The notes under the pieces are model-generated. The model was not told the DNA's origin. It saw only the letters and a program-made list of their open reading frames with translations, and made no database searches. From Mesorhizobium sp. ES1-1 (lineage in GTDB: Bacteria; Pseudomonadota; Alphaproteobacteria; Rhizobiales; Rhizobiaceae), in the NCBI RefSeq assembly GCF_020164785.1, contig NZ_JAIUGX010000004.1, positions 1 to 64,000 of the forward strand: a DNA stretch of 64,000 nt, read 5' to 3'. The translations under genes were made by a program, and so were the position numbers. This document shows, piece by piece, positions 1 through 8,370 of the stretch (the first letter of the stretch is position 1; every line of letters begins with the position of its first letter).

Positions 1-10
1 ATGAAGGTCA

Positions 11-190
11 GCGCTCTACGGCGCCCCCCTCTGGCCTGCCGGCCATCTCCCCCACGGGTGGGGAGATTGGCAGCTCGGCCGCTGGCGCTTTTCTTGCGGC
101 AGTGAAAGTTTGGCGAAGACCGGCGATGAATGGCTAATCTCCCCCCATGTGGGGGAGATGTCCGGCAGGACAGAGGGGGGCGCTGGCCCG
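11..190. repeat. Paired intergenic inverted-repeat element (type A, copy 1)
   Basis: Two arms face each other. The left arm at about 11-66 carries GCGCCCCCCTCTGG followed by CATCTCCCCCAC and GTGGGGAGAT. The right arm at about 135-183 carries the reverse complement (GTGGGGGAGATGTCCGG, then CAGAGGGGGGCGC). The same pair recurs near 23.6-23.77 kb and 26.34-26.51 kb, with a degenerate form at 594-715. No protein is encoded in it. Repeats of this kind are common between genes of Mesorhizobium; a specific function is not known to me. Confidence 0.8.
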
Positions 191-195
191 CTGGC

Positions 196-566
196 CTAGC
201 CGTCCGGCCCCCCCAGACCCGCGACAATGACAATGTGCTGGCAGACATTTTCGATGTCGTGCAGAACATCGCCGTTCCAGAACCGGAGCACGGTCAGCCA
301 TCTCGTTCGAGGCGCATTGTCCTAGCGGTATCGGCGAGCTTGCTCTCTTCGGCGTGCTGCGAACCATCAACCTCAACGACGAGCTTTTTTGCCGGACACG
401 CAAAGTCGGCGATGTAGCCGGCGATCGGATATTGGCGGCGAAAGCCCAGACCCATCAGCCTATGCGCGCGAAGCTCGTTCCAGAGTTTCAGCTCGGCGTC
501 AGTCATGATCTTGCGCATCGACTTGGCGTTTGCGCGGTTTCGCGGATGCAATGGCGTGTGCGGCAT
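196..566 (-). pseudogene. Frameshifted DUF559 (endonuclease-like) gene
   Basis: From the Met at 566 the protein reads as a DUF559 domain of the restriction-endonuclease-like fold: an N-terminal RNRANAKSMRK segment, then KLWNELRAHRLMGLGFRRQ, YIADFACPAKKLVVEVDGSQH. The frame stops at 294 just after LERDG, where this family normally continues with a W-x-V-x-R-F-W motif. That motif is present in another frame immediately downstream (LTVLRFWNGDVLHDIENVC) and runs to a TAG at 196. A deletion of about 4 nt near 293-300 explains the break. The gene is therefore probably inactive, unless the deletion is a sequencing error. DUF559 proteins are small and often found alone in rhizobia. Confidence 0.8.
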
Positions 567-593
567 TGTCGATCGGTGTTGATGTAAGGTCAG

Positions 594-715
594 CGCTCTA
601 CGGCGCCCCTCTCTGGCCTGCCGGCCGTTCGTCATTTGGAAAGCCAAGCAATTGGCTTTCCATCCGCTTCGCGGACCATTCCTCAACCCCCCACGAGGGG
701 AGATCGGCAGCTTCG
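594..715. repeat. Degenerate type A repeat with an internal perfect palindrome
   Basis: The left part (ACGGCGCCCCTCTCTGGCC) matches the outer end of the type A repeat and the right part (CCCCCCACGAGGGGAGATCG) matches its inner end. Between them lies a perfect 11-bp inverted repeat, TGGAAAGCCAA at 637-647 and TTGGCTTTCCA at 652-662, with a 4-nt loop. Confidence 0.65.
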
Positions 716-725
716 CCCTTGGCGC

Positions 726-1031
726 TTAGATCCCCGAGCCGTCCAGTTGCAGCGCGTCCTCGCCCTCCCAGGGGGCTGGCATCGTGGCGCGGCTGGGGTT
801 GGCGGCGGGCAGGGGCATCCAGCATTTCAGTTCGGGGTCGGCATATTCGATGACGCGGCCGGGCGAGGAGTCCGAGGCGCGCCAGCCTTCGCCGGCGAAC
901 TGGTCGGCGCGCGCCCAGTAGGCGAGGTCGACCTCGGCCGGGCCCTGTTCGGATGGGCGCACGGTGACGAGGATGCGGCTGCCATCCTTGGGCGCGCTCG
1001 ACATGTGGCGCCATTGCTCGGGCTGGTCCAT
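726..1031 (-). CDS. Hypothetical protein, 101 aa
   Basis: The ATG at 1031 follows a strong ribosome binding site (GGAGGAGA) about 4 nt upstream. The sequence has an N-terminal WRHMSSAPKDGSRILVTVRPS stretch, which resembles the short phage- and rhizobia-associated proteins that begin with W-x-x-x-x-SAP-x-DG-x-x-I (DUF551-like in style). It also contains W-rich segments (YWARADQFAGEGWRAS, CWMPLP). No signal peptide or membrane segment is visible. It is convergent with nothing and stands alone between the repeat and the ATPase gene. The function is unknown. Confidence 0.7.
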   Translation of the reverse strand: MDQPEQWRHMSSAPKDGSRILVTVRPSEQGPAEVDLAYWARADQFAGEGWRASDSSPGRVIEYADPELKCWMPLPAANPSRATMPAPWEGEDALQLDGSGI

Positions 1032-1223
1032 CGTTCTCCTCCATGCGGCTATGACGGCGCTGGAGTGTCGCCTCGCGGTTCGAAGGGGTCAACCCAAAGT
1101 TTGCACCATGGCGCACTCGGACATGCGCCTTGGCTGTGCGCAACGGGCGCCCGCCGGCCATCGGTGCTCGACTGGCTCTGCCCGGGTTGATAAGCCCATC
1201 TGCGAAGGAGCGTTGAGTCTGAC

Positions 1224-2729
1224 ATGACGGTTGCGATCGAGATGGGACATACGTCGGCGGGCGCCCCGGCGACGCTGGATCTCGAGGAATTGCTGGCTAC
1301 GCGCCTTCTGGTGCAGGGCAATTCCGGCTCCGGCAAGTCGCATCTGCTGCGCCGGCTCCTGGAACAGAGCGCGCCCTGGGTGCAGCAGACCATCATCGAT
1401 CCCGAAGGCGACTTCGTGACGCTGGGCGAGCGCCACGGGCATCTGGTCATCGACGCCGAGGAACATACGGAGCGCGGCCTGCAGGCGGCGGGCGAGCGGG
1501 CGCGCATCCACCGCGTCTCCACCGTGCTCAACCTCGAAGGGCTCGACGCCGAGAACCAGATGCGGCGCGCCGCCGCCTTTCTTGGCGGCCTGTTCGAAGT
1601 CGCGCGCGACCATTGGTACCCAATGCTGGTGGTGGTGGACGAGGCGCAGCTCTTCGCGCCCGCGGTGGCCGGCGAGGTTTCGGACGAAGCGCGCAAACTC
1701 TCGCTCGGCGCCATGACCAATCTGATGTGCCGGGGCCGCAAGCGCGGGCTGGCCGGCATCATCGCCACGCAGCGGCTCGCCAAGCTCGCCAAGAATGTCG
1801 CGGCCGAGGCCTCCAATTTCCTCATGGGCCGCACCTTCCTCGACATCGACATGGCGCGCGCGGCAGACCTGCTTGGCATGGAGCGGCGGCAGGCGGAAGC
1901 GTTCCGCGACCTCGAGCGCGGGCAGTTCATGGCGCTTGGGCCGGCACTGTCGCGCCGCCCGCTCGGGCTTCGCATCGGCCCGACCGAAACCAGCCCGCGC
2001 AACGGCACGCCGCGGCTGCTGCCGCTGCCGGAGGCGGCGCTGGAAGACGCGCGCGCCATCATCCTGGCGGCGCCGCCGCCCGAGGCGGTGCGCGCGCCGC
2101 GCCGGACGGCCTCGCCGGACCTGCTCGACCAGCTGATGGCGTCGAAATCAGCGGCCCGGGAGATGCGGCCCGAACCGGCGCAGCCGCAGGCCAGCGCCGA
2201 GGATCTGGCGGACCGCAGGGAGCGTGTCGACCGTGTGCTGCGCGCCATACTGGCGCAGCCCGATGCCGGGTTCCGCGTCATCGGCGTGCTTTACCAGGAG
2301 TTCGTCGTGCGCTGCCGCATCGAAGGGCTGGCCTCGGTGGTGCCCGACCTGCCGGAGTTTCGCCGCATGCTGACACACGCCCGCGCCGGGCTCGGCTCCG
2401 ACATCGCGGCGGGCGACGACGTATGGCAGGACGTCTCGGTGCGCGCCTCCGTGCTGCCCGAGGACATGCAGGGCGTGTTCATGATGATCGCGCGCGCCGC
2501 CAAGGAGGGCTGGCCTTGCCCCAGCGACGCGGCGATCGCCCGCGCCTATGGCTCGCACTCGATGCGCCGGGCCCGGCGGCTTTTGACCTATATCGAGGAG
2601 CAGGGCCTGATCGTGTGCCAGCTCGACGGAACCGGGCGGCGCACGGTGACGCTGGTCGAACTCGCCTGGGCGACGGCGCCGGGGGACCCCAACGCCGGCG
2701 AGGTGGAGCAGGGGAGTTTGGCTCTCTGA
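1224..2729 (+). CDS. DUF87/HerA-type ATP-binding protein
   Basis: A 501-residue cytoplasmic P-loop ATPase. Walker A is GNSGSGKS at residues 32-39, and Walker B is LVVVDE at about residues 136-140, followed by AQLF. A further conserved block, CRGRKRGLAGIIATQR, follows at about residues 168-185, as in the HerA/DUF87 (FtsK-HerA) superfamily, whose members translocate DNA or act as helicases. The C-terminal 200 residues include a Pro/Ala-rich linker and a helical segment resembling a winged helix (PSDAAIARAYGSHSMRRARRLLTYIEEQGLI). No NurA-like nuclease partner is adjacent, so I would not call it HerA proper. The ATG at 1224 is preceded by a weak GAAGGAG-like site about 15 nt upstream. Confidence 0.8.
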   Translation: MTVAIEMGHTSAGAPATLDLEELLATRLLVQGNSGSGKSHLLRRLLEQSAPWVQQTIIDPEGDFVTLGERHGHLVIDAEEHTERGLQAAGERARIHRVSTVLNLEGLDAENQMRRAAAFLGGLFEVARDHWYPMLVVVDEAQLFAPAVAGEVSDEARKLSLGAMTNLMCRGRKRGLAGIIATQRLAKLAKNVAAEASNFLMGRTFLDIDMARAADLLGMERRQAEAFRDLERGQFMALGPALSRRPLGLRIGPTETSPRNGTPRLLPLPEAALEDARAIILAAPPPEAVRAPRRTASPDLLDQLMASKSAAREMRPEPAQPQASAEDLADRRERVDRVLRAILAQPDAGFRVIGVLYQEFVVRCRIEGLASVVPDLPEFRRMLTHARAGLGSDIAAGDDVWQDVSVRASVLPEDMQGVFMMIARAAKEGWPCPSDAAIARAYGSHSMRRARRLLTYIEEQGLIVCQLDGTGRRTVTLVELAWATAPGDPNAGEVEQGSLAL

Positions 2730-2753
2730 CCAAACTCCGGGCAAGCTCGCCGG

Positions 2754-3902
2754 TCAGCCCAGCAGGTTGCGCGCCGTGCGCATGAAGATCCGCGAGCCGA
2801 TCGGGATCAGATCGTCGGGAAAATCATAGTCGGGATTGTGCAGCGCCGGGTGCCGTTCGCCCGCGCCGAGGAAGAACATCGCCGACGGCGCGTTGTGGCC
2901 GAACAGGCCGAAATCCTCCGAGGCGCGCATCGGCAGGGCTTCCTCGCCATGCAAGACGCCTTCCTCGCGCAGCGCCTGGCGCAGATGCTCCACCGCTTCG
3001 GGCGCGTTGACGCTGGCGACGAAGACCTCGTGATAGGTCCAGGTCGGGGCAAGCCCATGCGCGGCGGCGGTCTTGGTGACCAGCGCCTCGGCGGCGGCGC
3101 ACAGATCGGCCATGCGCTCGTCCTGCCTGGTGCGCAGCGTCGCCCAGACCTCGGCATGGCCGGGGGCGATGCCGAACACGGCCTCGCCCATCTCCGCATG
3201 GGTGACGGTGACCATGGCGAAATCGTCATCGGCGAAGGTGGCGCGGCCGAGCGCCGGCAGGGCCGGCATCAGCTCACTGATCGCCGGCATCGGCGAGACG
3301 CCGGTTTCCGGCATGGAGGAATGCGCCGTCTTGCCTTCCAGCATGATGCGGATGCCGCGCGAGGCGCAGTTGACCACGCCAGGCTTCAGCCGCACCTCGC
3401 CCAACGGCACGCCGGGCAGATTGTGCACCGAGAAGGCGAAATCCGGAGCGATCTCGCCGAAGCGCGGATCGGCCACGACGCCGGCCGCGCCATTGCCAGT
3501 CTCCTCGGCCGGCTGGAACATCAGCACGACGCGGCCGCGCGCCGGCCGCTCCCGCCCCAGCTGGCGGCCCATCGACGCCACGATGGCCGTATGTCCGTCA
3601 TGGCCGCACATATGCGACTTGCCCGGCACTCGCGAGGCGTGCGGTAGGCCCGACAGTTCCTCGATCGGCAGCGCATCGATCTCCGAGCGGAACAAAAGCG
3701 TCGGCCCCGGCTTGCCGCTATCGTACACCGCGGCGACGCCATGCCCGCCCAGTCCGGTCAGCACTTTGTCCGGGCGCGTGTCGGCGAGGAAGTCGACGAC
3801 GGCCTGCGCCGTCTTCTCCTCTTCGTTGGAGATTTCCGGGTTCTGGTGCAGCCGGCGGCGCCATTCGGTTACTTCGATGATGTCTCGATTTGTCAGGGTC
3901 AC
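2754..3902 (-). CDS. M20-family amidohydrolase (N-acyl-amino-acid/hippurate hydrolase type)
   Basis: A metal-dependent amidohydrolase of peptidase family M20D, expected to cleave N-acyl or amide bonds of amino acids. Visible motifs, in order, are RRRLHQNPEISNEE near the N terminus, FRSEIDALPI, MCGHDGHTAIV (metal ligand Cys and His residues), FQPAEETGNGA (catalytic Glu pair) and, near the end, ASEDFGLFG. I chose the GTG at 3902 because GAGGAAACA sits 4-5 nt before it and the family normally begins just before the first helix; an upstream in-frame ATG at 3929 lacks such a site. The gene diverges from the glycosylase gene at 4013, so the roughly 110-bp gap must contain both promoters. Confidence 0.9.
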   Translation of the reverse strand: MTLTNRDIIEVTEWRRRLHQNPEISNEEEKTAQAVVDFLADTRPDKVLTGLGGHGVAAVYDSGKPGPTLLFRSEIDALPIEELSGLPHASRVPGKSHMCGHDGHTAIVASMGRQLGRERPARGRVVLMFQPAEETGNGAAGVVADPRFGEIAPDFAFSVHNLPGVPLGEVRLKPGVVNCASRGIRIMLEGKTAHSSMPETGVSPMPAISELMPALPALGRATFADDDFAMVTVTHAEMGEAVFGIAPGHAEVWATLRTRQDERMADLCAAAEALVTKTAAAHGLAPTWTYHEVFVASVNAPEAVEHLRQALREEGVLHGEEALPMRASEDFGLFGHNAPSAMFFLGAGERHPALHNPDYDFPDDLIPIGSRIFMRTARNLLG

Positions 3903-4012
3903 GCTGTTTCCTCCGTCTTCCCCACGCATTGTCCACAAAAGCAGCCATTGCTCCAGAGCCACGTTGCGCGAAATATGCATTGGCGCGACATCAATGATCG
4001 GGGAGTTGGGCT

Positions 4013-4639
4013 ATGGACGATAGGGAGGTTGTGAGCGGGGCCGACGCCTATCCGCCCATCGACCGCGCCGAGCTGCCGGACGACACGGTCGCGCTCGCCC
4101 GAGCACTGATCGGCAAGCTTGTGGTGCGGGCCCTGCCCGAAGGCATCGTCAGCGGCCGGATCGTCGAGACCGAGGCCTATATCGTCGGCGATGCCGCCGG
4201 GCATGGCTTCCGAGGCATGACGCCGCGCAACCGGTCGATGTTCCTGGAGCGCGGTCACGCCTATGTCTATCTCGCCTATGGCATCTCGATGATGCTGAAT
4301 GTCTCCAGCGAGGCGGCGGGCATCGGGACCGGCGTGCTGATCCGGGCGCTCGAGCCGCTCGACGGCATCGAGATCATGCGGGCCAATCGCGGTCTCGACC
4401 GGTTGCGCGACCTGACGCGCGGGCCGGGACGGCTGGCCCAGGCCTTGCGGATCGACCGTTCGCTGGACGGGCTCGACCTCTGCCGGCAGGGTCCGCTCTG
4501 GCTGGCGCATGGCGAAAGCGAGGCCGGCGAGATCGGCGCCAGCGTCAGGATCGGCATCACCAAGGATGCCGATCGGCCGCTGCGGTTTTACGTCAGGGGC
4601 AATCCGTTCGTCAGCGGGACGAAATTGCTGAATCGGTGA
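4013..4639 (+). CDS. DNA-3-methyladenine glycosylase (AAG/Mpg family)
   Basis: A 208-residue base-excision-repair enzyme that removes alkylated purines such as 3-methyladenine. Family motifs are ALARALIGKLVV near residue 30, GRIVETEAYIVGDAAGH (with the catalytic Glu), MTPRNRSMFLERGHAYVYLAYGISMMLNV (the DNA-intercalating Tyr and substrate-pocket strand) and a C-terminal RIGITKDADRPLRFYVRGNPFVSG. Length and motif order are normal for bacterial Mpg proteins. The ATG at 4013 follows GGGGAGTTGGGCT. It is transcribed away from the amidohydrolase. Confidence 0.93.
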   Translation: MDDREVVSGADAYPPIDRAELPDDTVALARALIGKLVVRALPEGIVSGRIVETEAYIVGDAAGHGFRGMTPRNRSMFLERGHAYVYLAYGISMMLNVSSEAAGIGTGVLIRALEPLDGIEIMRANRGLDRLRDLTRGPGRLAQALRIDRSLDGLDLCRQGPLWLAHGESEAGEIGASVRIGITKDADRPLRFYVRGNPFVSGTKLLNR

Positions 4640-4668
4640 TGGGTGGGGGTCCTCTTCGCAAGACTCCT

Positions 4669-5304
4669 TCATCGCAGGTATCCGACGCCGGCATGGTGGT
4701 TGCCGAGGTGCCACAGAGGTAGCGGGAAGCGTCCGTGCTGGCGGTCGACGAGGCGGAAGCCGGCGGCGCGGATCAGCGCCAGCGGATCGCGGTTGAGGTT
4801 GCAGCCGCCGGCGATCGACCCCCACAGCCCGTTGAGGCGGTGCTGCCAGCGGCGCCGCCTTGGCCCCGCGGCCTGGCCATGCTCTATGAAGATGAGCCGG
4901 CCGGCGGGCTTCAGCACGCGGCGGATCTCGGCAAGGGCTGCCTGCGGATCGGGGATGGTGCAGAAGGCATAGGTGACGACCACCGTGTCGGCAAAGCCAT
5001 CGGCCAGCGGCAGGCTCTCGCCGCCGGCGCGCAGGCATTCGACGGGGAAGGGCAGCGCGTGAGTTTTCGCTGCGGCGAGGCCGAGCATGGTGCCGTCGGG
5101 GTCGATGCCGACAAGCCGCGTCACGCGGGCGGGGTCGTAATAGGGCAGGTTGAGGCCGGAGCCGAAGCCGACCTCCACCACCGTGCCCTGCGCCAGCGGA
5201 ATGACGCGCTCGCGCATCCGCGCGAAGGCTCTGGCCGAGCAGCCGAAATGGACGAGATAGGGCGCGACGCAGCGCGCATACCAGGACAGGCAGGTCTGGC
5301 ACAT
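4669..5304 (-). CDS. Class I SAM-dependent methyltransferase (UbiE-like)
   Basis: A 211-residue methyltransferase. The SAM-binding motif I is VVEVGFGSGLNLPYY (about residues 41-55), the acidic motif II is VGIDPD, and the motif following strand 4 is VVVTYAFCTIPDPQAALAEIRRVLKPAGRLIFIEHG. The C terminus (WGSIAGGCNLNRDPLALIRAAGF) is typical of the small UbiE/COQ5-like group that methylates lipids or quinone precursors. The true substrate cannot be told from sequence. It faces the glycosylase gene tail to tail with only about 30 bp between stops. Confidence 0.88.
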   Translation of the reverse strand: MCQTCLSWYARCVAPYLVHFGCSARAFARMRERVIPLAQGTVVEVGFGSGLNLPYYDPARVTRLVGIDPDGTMLGLAAAKTHALPFPVECLRAGGESLPLADGFADTVVVTYAFCTIPDPQAALAEIRRVLKPAGRLIFIEHGQAAGPRRRRWQHRLNGLWGSIAGGCNLNRDPLALIRAAGFRLVDRQHGRFPLPLWHLGNHHAGVGYLR

Positions 5305-5507
5305 GGCTCAACCACCCTGCCTTGACGAGCCGCCAGCAGCGTCCGCGTAAGCTTCGACCAAGAGATGAGGGGAGGCATTGACCGACGGCATTTCTCGCTC
5401 CAAGGGTTCCTGACCGGGGCCTCAGCGGCCCGGCGTCGCGGGGATGGATAGACGGCCGGCGTCCCCTCGGCGTCCTCTTGAACTGCCGGGCGGCCGCGTG
5501 CGGATCG

Positions 5508-7052
5508 ATGGAGCGGTTGGAGCTGCGCCTTCTCGGCTTTCCCCAGTTCCGCCTGGACGGGCGGCGGGTGGAGCTTGCGCTGCGCAAGGCGGCGGCGCTG
5601 CTGATCCACCTGGCCGAGGCCGGCGGACCGATAGCGCGCGATGTCGCCGCCACGCTGCTGTGGCCAGAGGCCGACGCGGACGCCGCACGCGCTCGCCTGA
5701 GGCGCACGCTCTACAAAATCCGCATGGCTTTCGGTTGCGAAATCATCGCCGCCGGCGCGGCGTCGCTCGCCCTTGCCCCCTCGCTGTCCGTCGAGATCGA
5801 CGCAGGCGCCTTCGAGCGCGCCTGCGATGCCGGCCGGTTCGAGGCGGCCGCCGAACTCTACAAAGGCGACTATCTCGCCGGCTTCTCGCTGCCGGATTGC
5901 CCGGAATTCGAGGAATGGGTGTTCTTCCGCCGCGAGGCCTTGCGCAGCCGGCTGATGCAGGCGCTGGAGCGGCTGGTGGAAGCGCGGATCGCGACCGGCG
6001 ATGCCCACGCCGCCGTCCTCCATGCCACGCGGCTCACGGCGCTTGACGCGCTGAGCGAAAGCGCGCACCGCCATCTCATCCGCGCGCATCTGGCGGCGGG
6101 CGACAAGGCGGCGGCCGAGCGCCAGTTAGAAGCCTGCGCGCGGCTGCTGCGCGACGAACTGGGCGTCGCGCCCGACCCCGCGACGCTCGCTCTGCTGCGC
6201 GCGCCGGATGCCGAGGCGCCGAGGACGCGCTATGTCGAGGTCGACGGCATCCACATCGCCTGGCACGCCGTGGGCGACGGCCCGGCCGACATCGTGCTGG
6301 TGCCGGGCTTCATCTCGCATGTCGAGCGCATCTGGGAAGACCCGCACTGCCGCGCCTGGCTTGATGCCGTGTCGCGGCTCGGCCGGCTGATCCTGTTCGA
6401 CCGGCGCGGCATGGGCCTGTCCGACCGCGTCGGCGCCAGCCCGACCGTGGAGGCGACCGCGCGCGATATCATGGCGGTGATGAACGCCGCAGGCAGCCGC
6501 CGCGCCTTGCTGGTCGGCGCCTCCGAGGGGGGGCCGGGCTGCATCCGCTTCGCCGTCGACCACCCCGGCCGGCTGAGCGGCCTGGTGCTGTGGGGTTCGC
6601 TCGCCAAGGGCAGCCGCGCGCCCGACTATCCCCACGCGCTCACTCCGGCGCAATACGACCTCTGGCAGCGGCGCCTGCTGGCCGGCTGGGGCGGGCCGGC
6701 TGAAATCGAGACCTTTGCGCCAAGCGTCGCCAGCGACCGCCAGGCGCGCGTCTGGTGGGCCGGCCTGCTCAGGGCCGCCTCCAGCCCAGGCGCCCTGGCC
6801 GGCCTGCTGCGCGCCCTGCGCGACGCCGACGTGCGCCCGCTTCTGTCGAGGGTGAAAGCGCCGACCCTGGTCCTGCACCGCAGCGGCGACCGCGCCGTGC
6901 GCGTCGAGGCCGGCCGGGACCTGGCGGCGCGCATAGAAGGGGCGCGATTCGTCGAGGTAGCGGGGGAGGACCACTGGTTCTGGGTGGGCGAGCAGGCGAC
7001 GCTGCTGGAGGGGATTGGGGGGATGGTGCGGGGTGGCAAGAGCGCCCGCTAA
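5508..7052 (+). CDS. BTAD (SARP-like) domain fused to alpha/beta hydrolase
   Basis: A 514-residue two-part protein. Residues 1 to about 235 form a short wHTH-like start (LELRLLGFPQFRLDGRRVELALRKAAALLIHLAEAGGPI, with WPEADADAARARLRRTLYKIR) and a bacterial transcriptional activation (BTAD) helical repeat (ALERLVEARIATGDAHAAVLHATRLTALD). Residues about 240-514 are an alpha/beta hydrolase: VPGFISHVERIW, FDRRGMGLSDR, the nucleophile elbow VGASEGGPG, and HWFWVG with the likely catalytic His. Proteins of this architecture are annotated as adenylate-cyclase-like or SARP-family regulators; DNA binding and hydrolase activity are both inferred. The ATG at 5508 was chosen because the homologous reading begins MERLELRLLG. 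Confidence 0.85.
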   Translation: MERLELRLLGFPQFRLDGRRVELALRKAAALLIHLAEAGGPIARDVAATLLWPEADADAARARLRRTLYKIRMAFGCEIIAAGAASLALAPSLSVEIDAGAFERACDAGRFEAAAELYKGDYLAGFSLPDCPEFEEWVFFRREALRSRLMQALERLVEARIATGDAHAAVLHATRLTALDALSESAHRHLIRAHLAAGDKAAAERQLEACARLLRDELGVAPDPATLALLRAPDAEAPRTRYVEVDGIHIAWHAVGDGPADIVLVPGFISHVERIWEDPHCRAWLDAVSRLGRLILFDRRGMGLSDRVGASPTVEATARDIMAVMNAAGSRRALLVGASEGGPGCIRFAVDHPGRLSGLVLWGSLAKGSRAPDYPHALTPAQYDLWQRRLLAGWGGPAEIETFAPSVASDRQARVWWAGLLRAASSPGALAGLLRALRDADVRPLLSRVKAPTLVLHRSGDRAVRVEAGRDLAARIEGARFVEVAGEDHWFWVGEQATLLEGIGGMVRGGKSAR

Positions 7053-7274
7053 ACCTGGTCGTCAAAGCGGCGTTCGCCGAGCTGCTTTCCCCATCGCGCA
7101 GGCTCCGATTGCCGCGACGCACTCAACTCGTCTTACCATGCCGCTGGACCGGCGAAGCAATCCTGTCGTAAGCGGGGCGACATCGCAAGGAAATTGGCGC
7201 TCCTGCGCACAGGCTGCAAGCCGGCGTGAGATTTGCCGCCGACGCAGAGGTGCCAGTCGCGAGGACGCCGTGCG

Positions 7275-7706
7275 TCAGTTGATGATCTCGCCTCGCTTGT
7301 TCGTACGCAGGGCGGCCAGTCGCTCTCTCCACATCTGGAGCGCCTCCTGCGTCAACCGTGTCCACTGCGTGATCTCGCCGACGACCCTGAGTGGTGCGCT
7401 GCTGCGATAGGAGCGGGTGGGATTGCCGGGAAATTTCTTGTCCGTCACGTTCGGGTCGTCTTCGTACGGCCCGGTCGGCTCGACGACATAGACACGTGGG
7501 ACCGCGCCGCGCCCGGAAAGCTCCGCCGCGATCTCAGCAGCAAGCCCGGCACCGTCCACAAGAGCGGTGAAGTAAACATGGTTCATGATCACCTCGGGAC
7601 GATAGTTGGAGCGGTATCCTGCCGTGAGCAAGTCACCCACGCGTAGATCCGCGATCGTGCCGTGAAAGAACGGCCCTTGCTGCGGCGCTTTAGTCATCAC
7701 GCTCAT
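7275..7706 (-). CDS. arr: Rifampin ADP-ribosyltransferase (Arr family)
   Basis: A 143-residue protein with the full Arr signature: FFHGTIADLRVGDLLTAGYRSNY, NHVYFTAL, VYVVEPTGPYEDDPNVTDKKFPGNPTRSYRS and PLRVVGEI. Arr enzymes transfer ADP-ribose from NAD to a hydroxyl of rifamycins and so inactivate the drug in the cytoplasm. Length matches the family. The ATG overlaps the stop of the upstream VOC gene by 4 nt (ATGA), so the two are co-transcribed and translationally coupled. Chromosomal arr genes are widespread in soil bacteria and need not imply clinical resistance; activity here is inferred from conservation. Confidence 0.93.
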   Translation of the reverse strand: MSVMTKAPQQGPFFHGTIADLRVGDLLTAGYRSNYRPEVIMNHVYFTALVDGAGLAAEIAAELSGRGAVPRVYVVEPTGPYEDDPNVTDKKFPGNPTRSYRSSAPLRVVGEITQWTRLTQEALQMWRERLAALRTNKRGEIIN

Positions 7707-8086
7707 GCGCTGTTCAGATGGAGGATGTTGCCGTCGGGGTCCTTTAACCAGACCATCTTGAACCCGTTCGCATCGTGGACCCCGTCCTTGTAGGACACGC
7801 CTTCCATCTCATAGCGCTCGAAGGTCACGCCCTTGGCACGCAGGTCGGCGACGATGGCGTCGATATCTTGTCCGCAGTCCCACACCACGGCATTGGCCTT
7901 GTTGGTGCCCGCGGAGTCCGAAGGGTAGACGACGAGATGCGTCGCACCGGTCTTGTAGACCAGCACGCCTTCCATGGCTTCGTCGTTGAGTTCAAGTCCC
8001 AGCACATCGCTATAGAAGCGCCTTGCCCGATCGAGATCGCTGACCGCGACAATGGCCGAGGAAGATTTTGCGTTGAATGCGTTCAT
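7703..8086 (-). CDS. VOC-family protein (glyoxalase/bleomycin-resistance fold)
   Basis: A 127-residue protein with the VOC start SSSAIVAVSDLDRARRFYSDVLGLEL, a central HLVVYPS strand and the end GFKMVWLKDPDGNILHLN, which carries the usual metal-binding Glu position replaced in part by the HLN terminus. The ATG at 8086 follows an excellent AAGGAGGAAT site 5 nt upstream. The gene overlaps arr by 4 nt and is the first gene of that operon. VOC proteins bind or modify small molecules, including some antibiotics; here the substrate is not known, and only the coupling with arr hints at a role in drug tolerance. Confidence 0.85.
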   Translation of the reverse strand: MNAFNAKSSSAIVAVSDLDRARRFYSDVLGLELNDEAMEGVLVYKTGATHLVVYPSDSAGTNKANAVVWDCGQDIDAIVADLRAKGVTFERYEMEGVSYKDGVHDANGFKMVWLKDPDGNILHLNSA

Positions 8087-8167
8087 GGAATTCCTCCTTG
8101 ATTGACACCCAAAGGACGTATGGCCGGCTCCGGTTCCGACATTCGGGCGGACGGCAGAATGCAGAAA

Positions 8168-8197
8168 GTGAGACATCGAAGGAGGCCCCGGCGCGCC
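8168..8197 (+). repeat. 30-bp repeat, left copy
   Basis: The sequence GTGAGACATCGAAGG-AGGCCCCGGCGCGCC matches 15316-15345 at 28 of 30 positions in the same orientation. The two copies bracket the accessory segment that includes the graspetide-type genes. The matched sequence is not part of any gene I accept. It may be a mobile-island boundary or simply a dispersed intergenic motif. Confidence 0.6.
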
Positions 8198-8370
8198 CTG
8201 GGGGTGGTTTGATCCAAGCTTGGACTGCACGCGCCCCGCTGCCGGTCGAACGCTTCGCTTGGCGTCATATGCAAATCGATTGGCGGAAAGCGCCAATGAT
8301 CAAACGCGGCAGGTGGCATAGCGTGATCTTACCCGGCCAACATCGGTCCCGGCCAGATGGAGTAAGACAC

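Noticed and set aside
1049-2281. Long minus-strand frame opposite the HerA-type gene
   Set aside because: Arg/Ser/Ala-rich composition and no ribosome site; it is a GC-rich shadow of the gene on the other strand.
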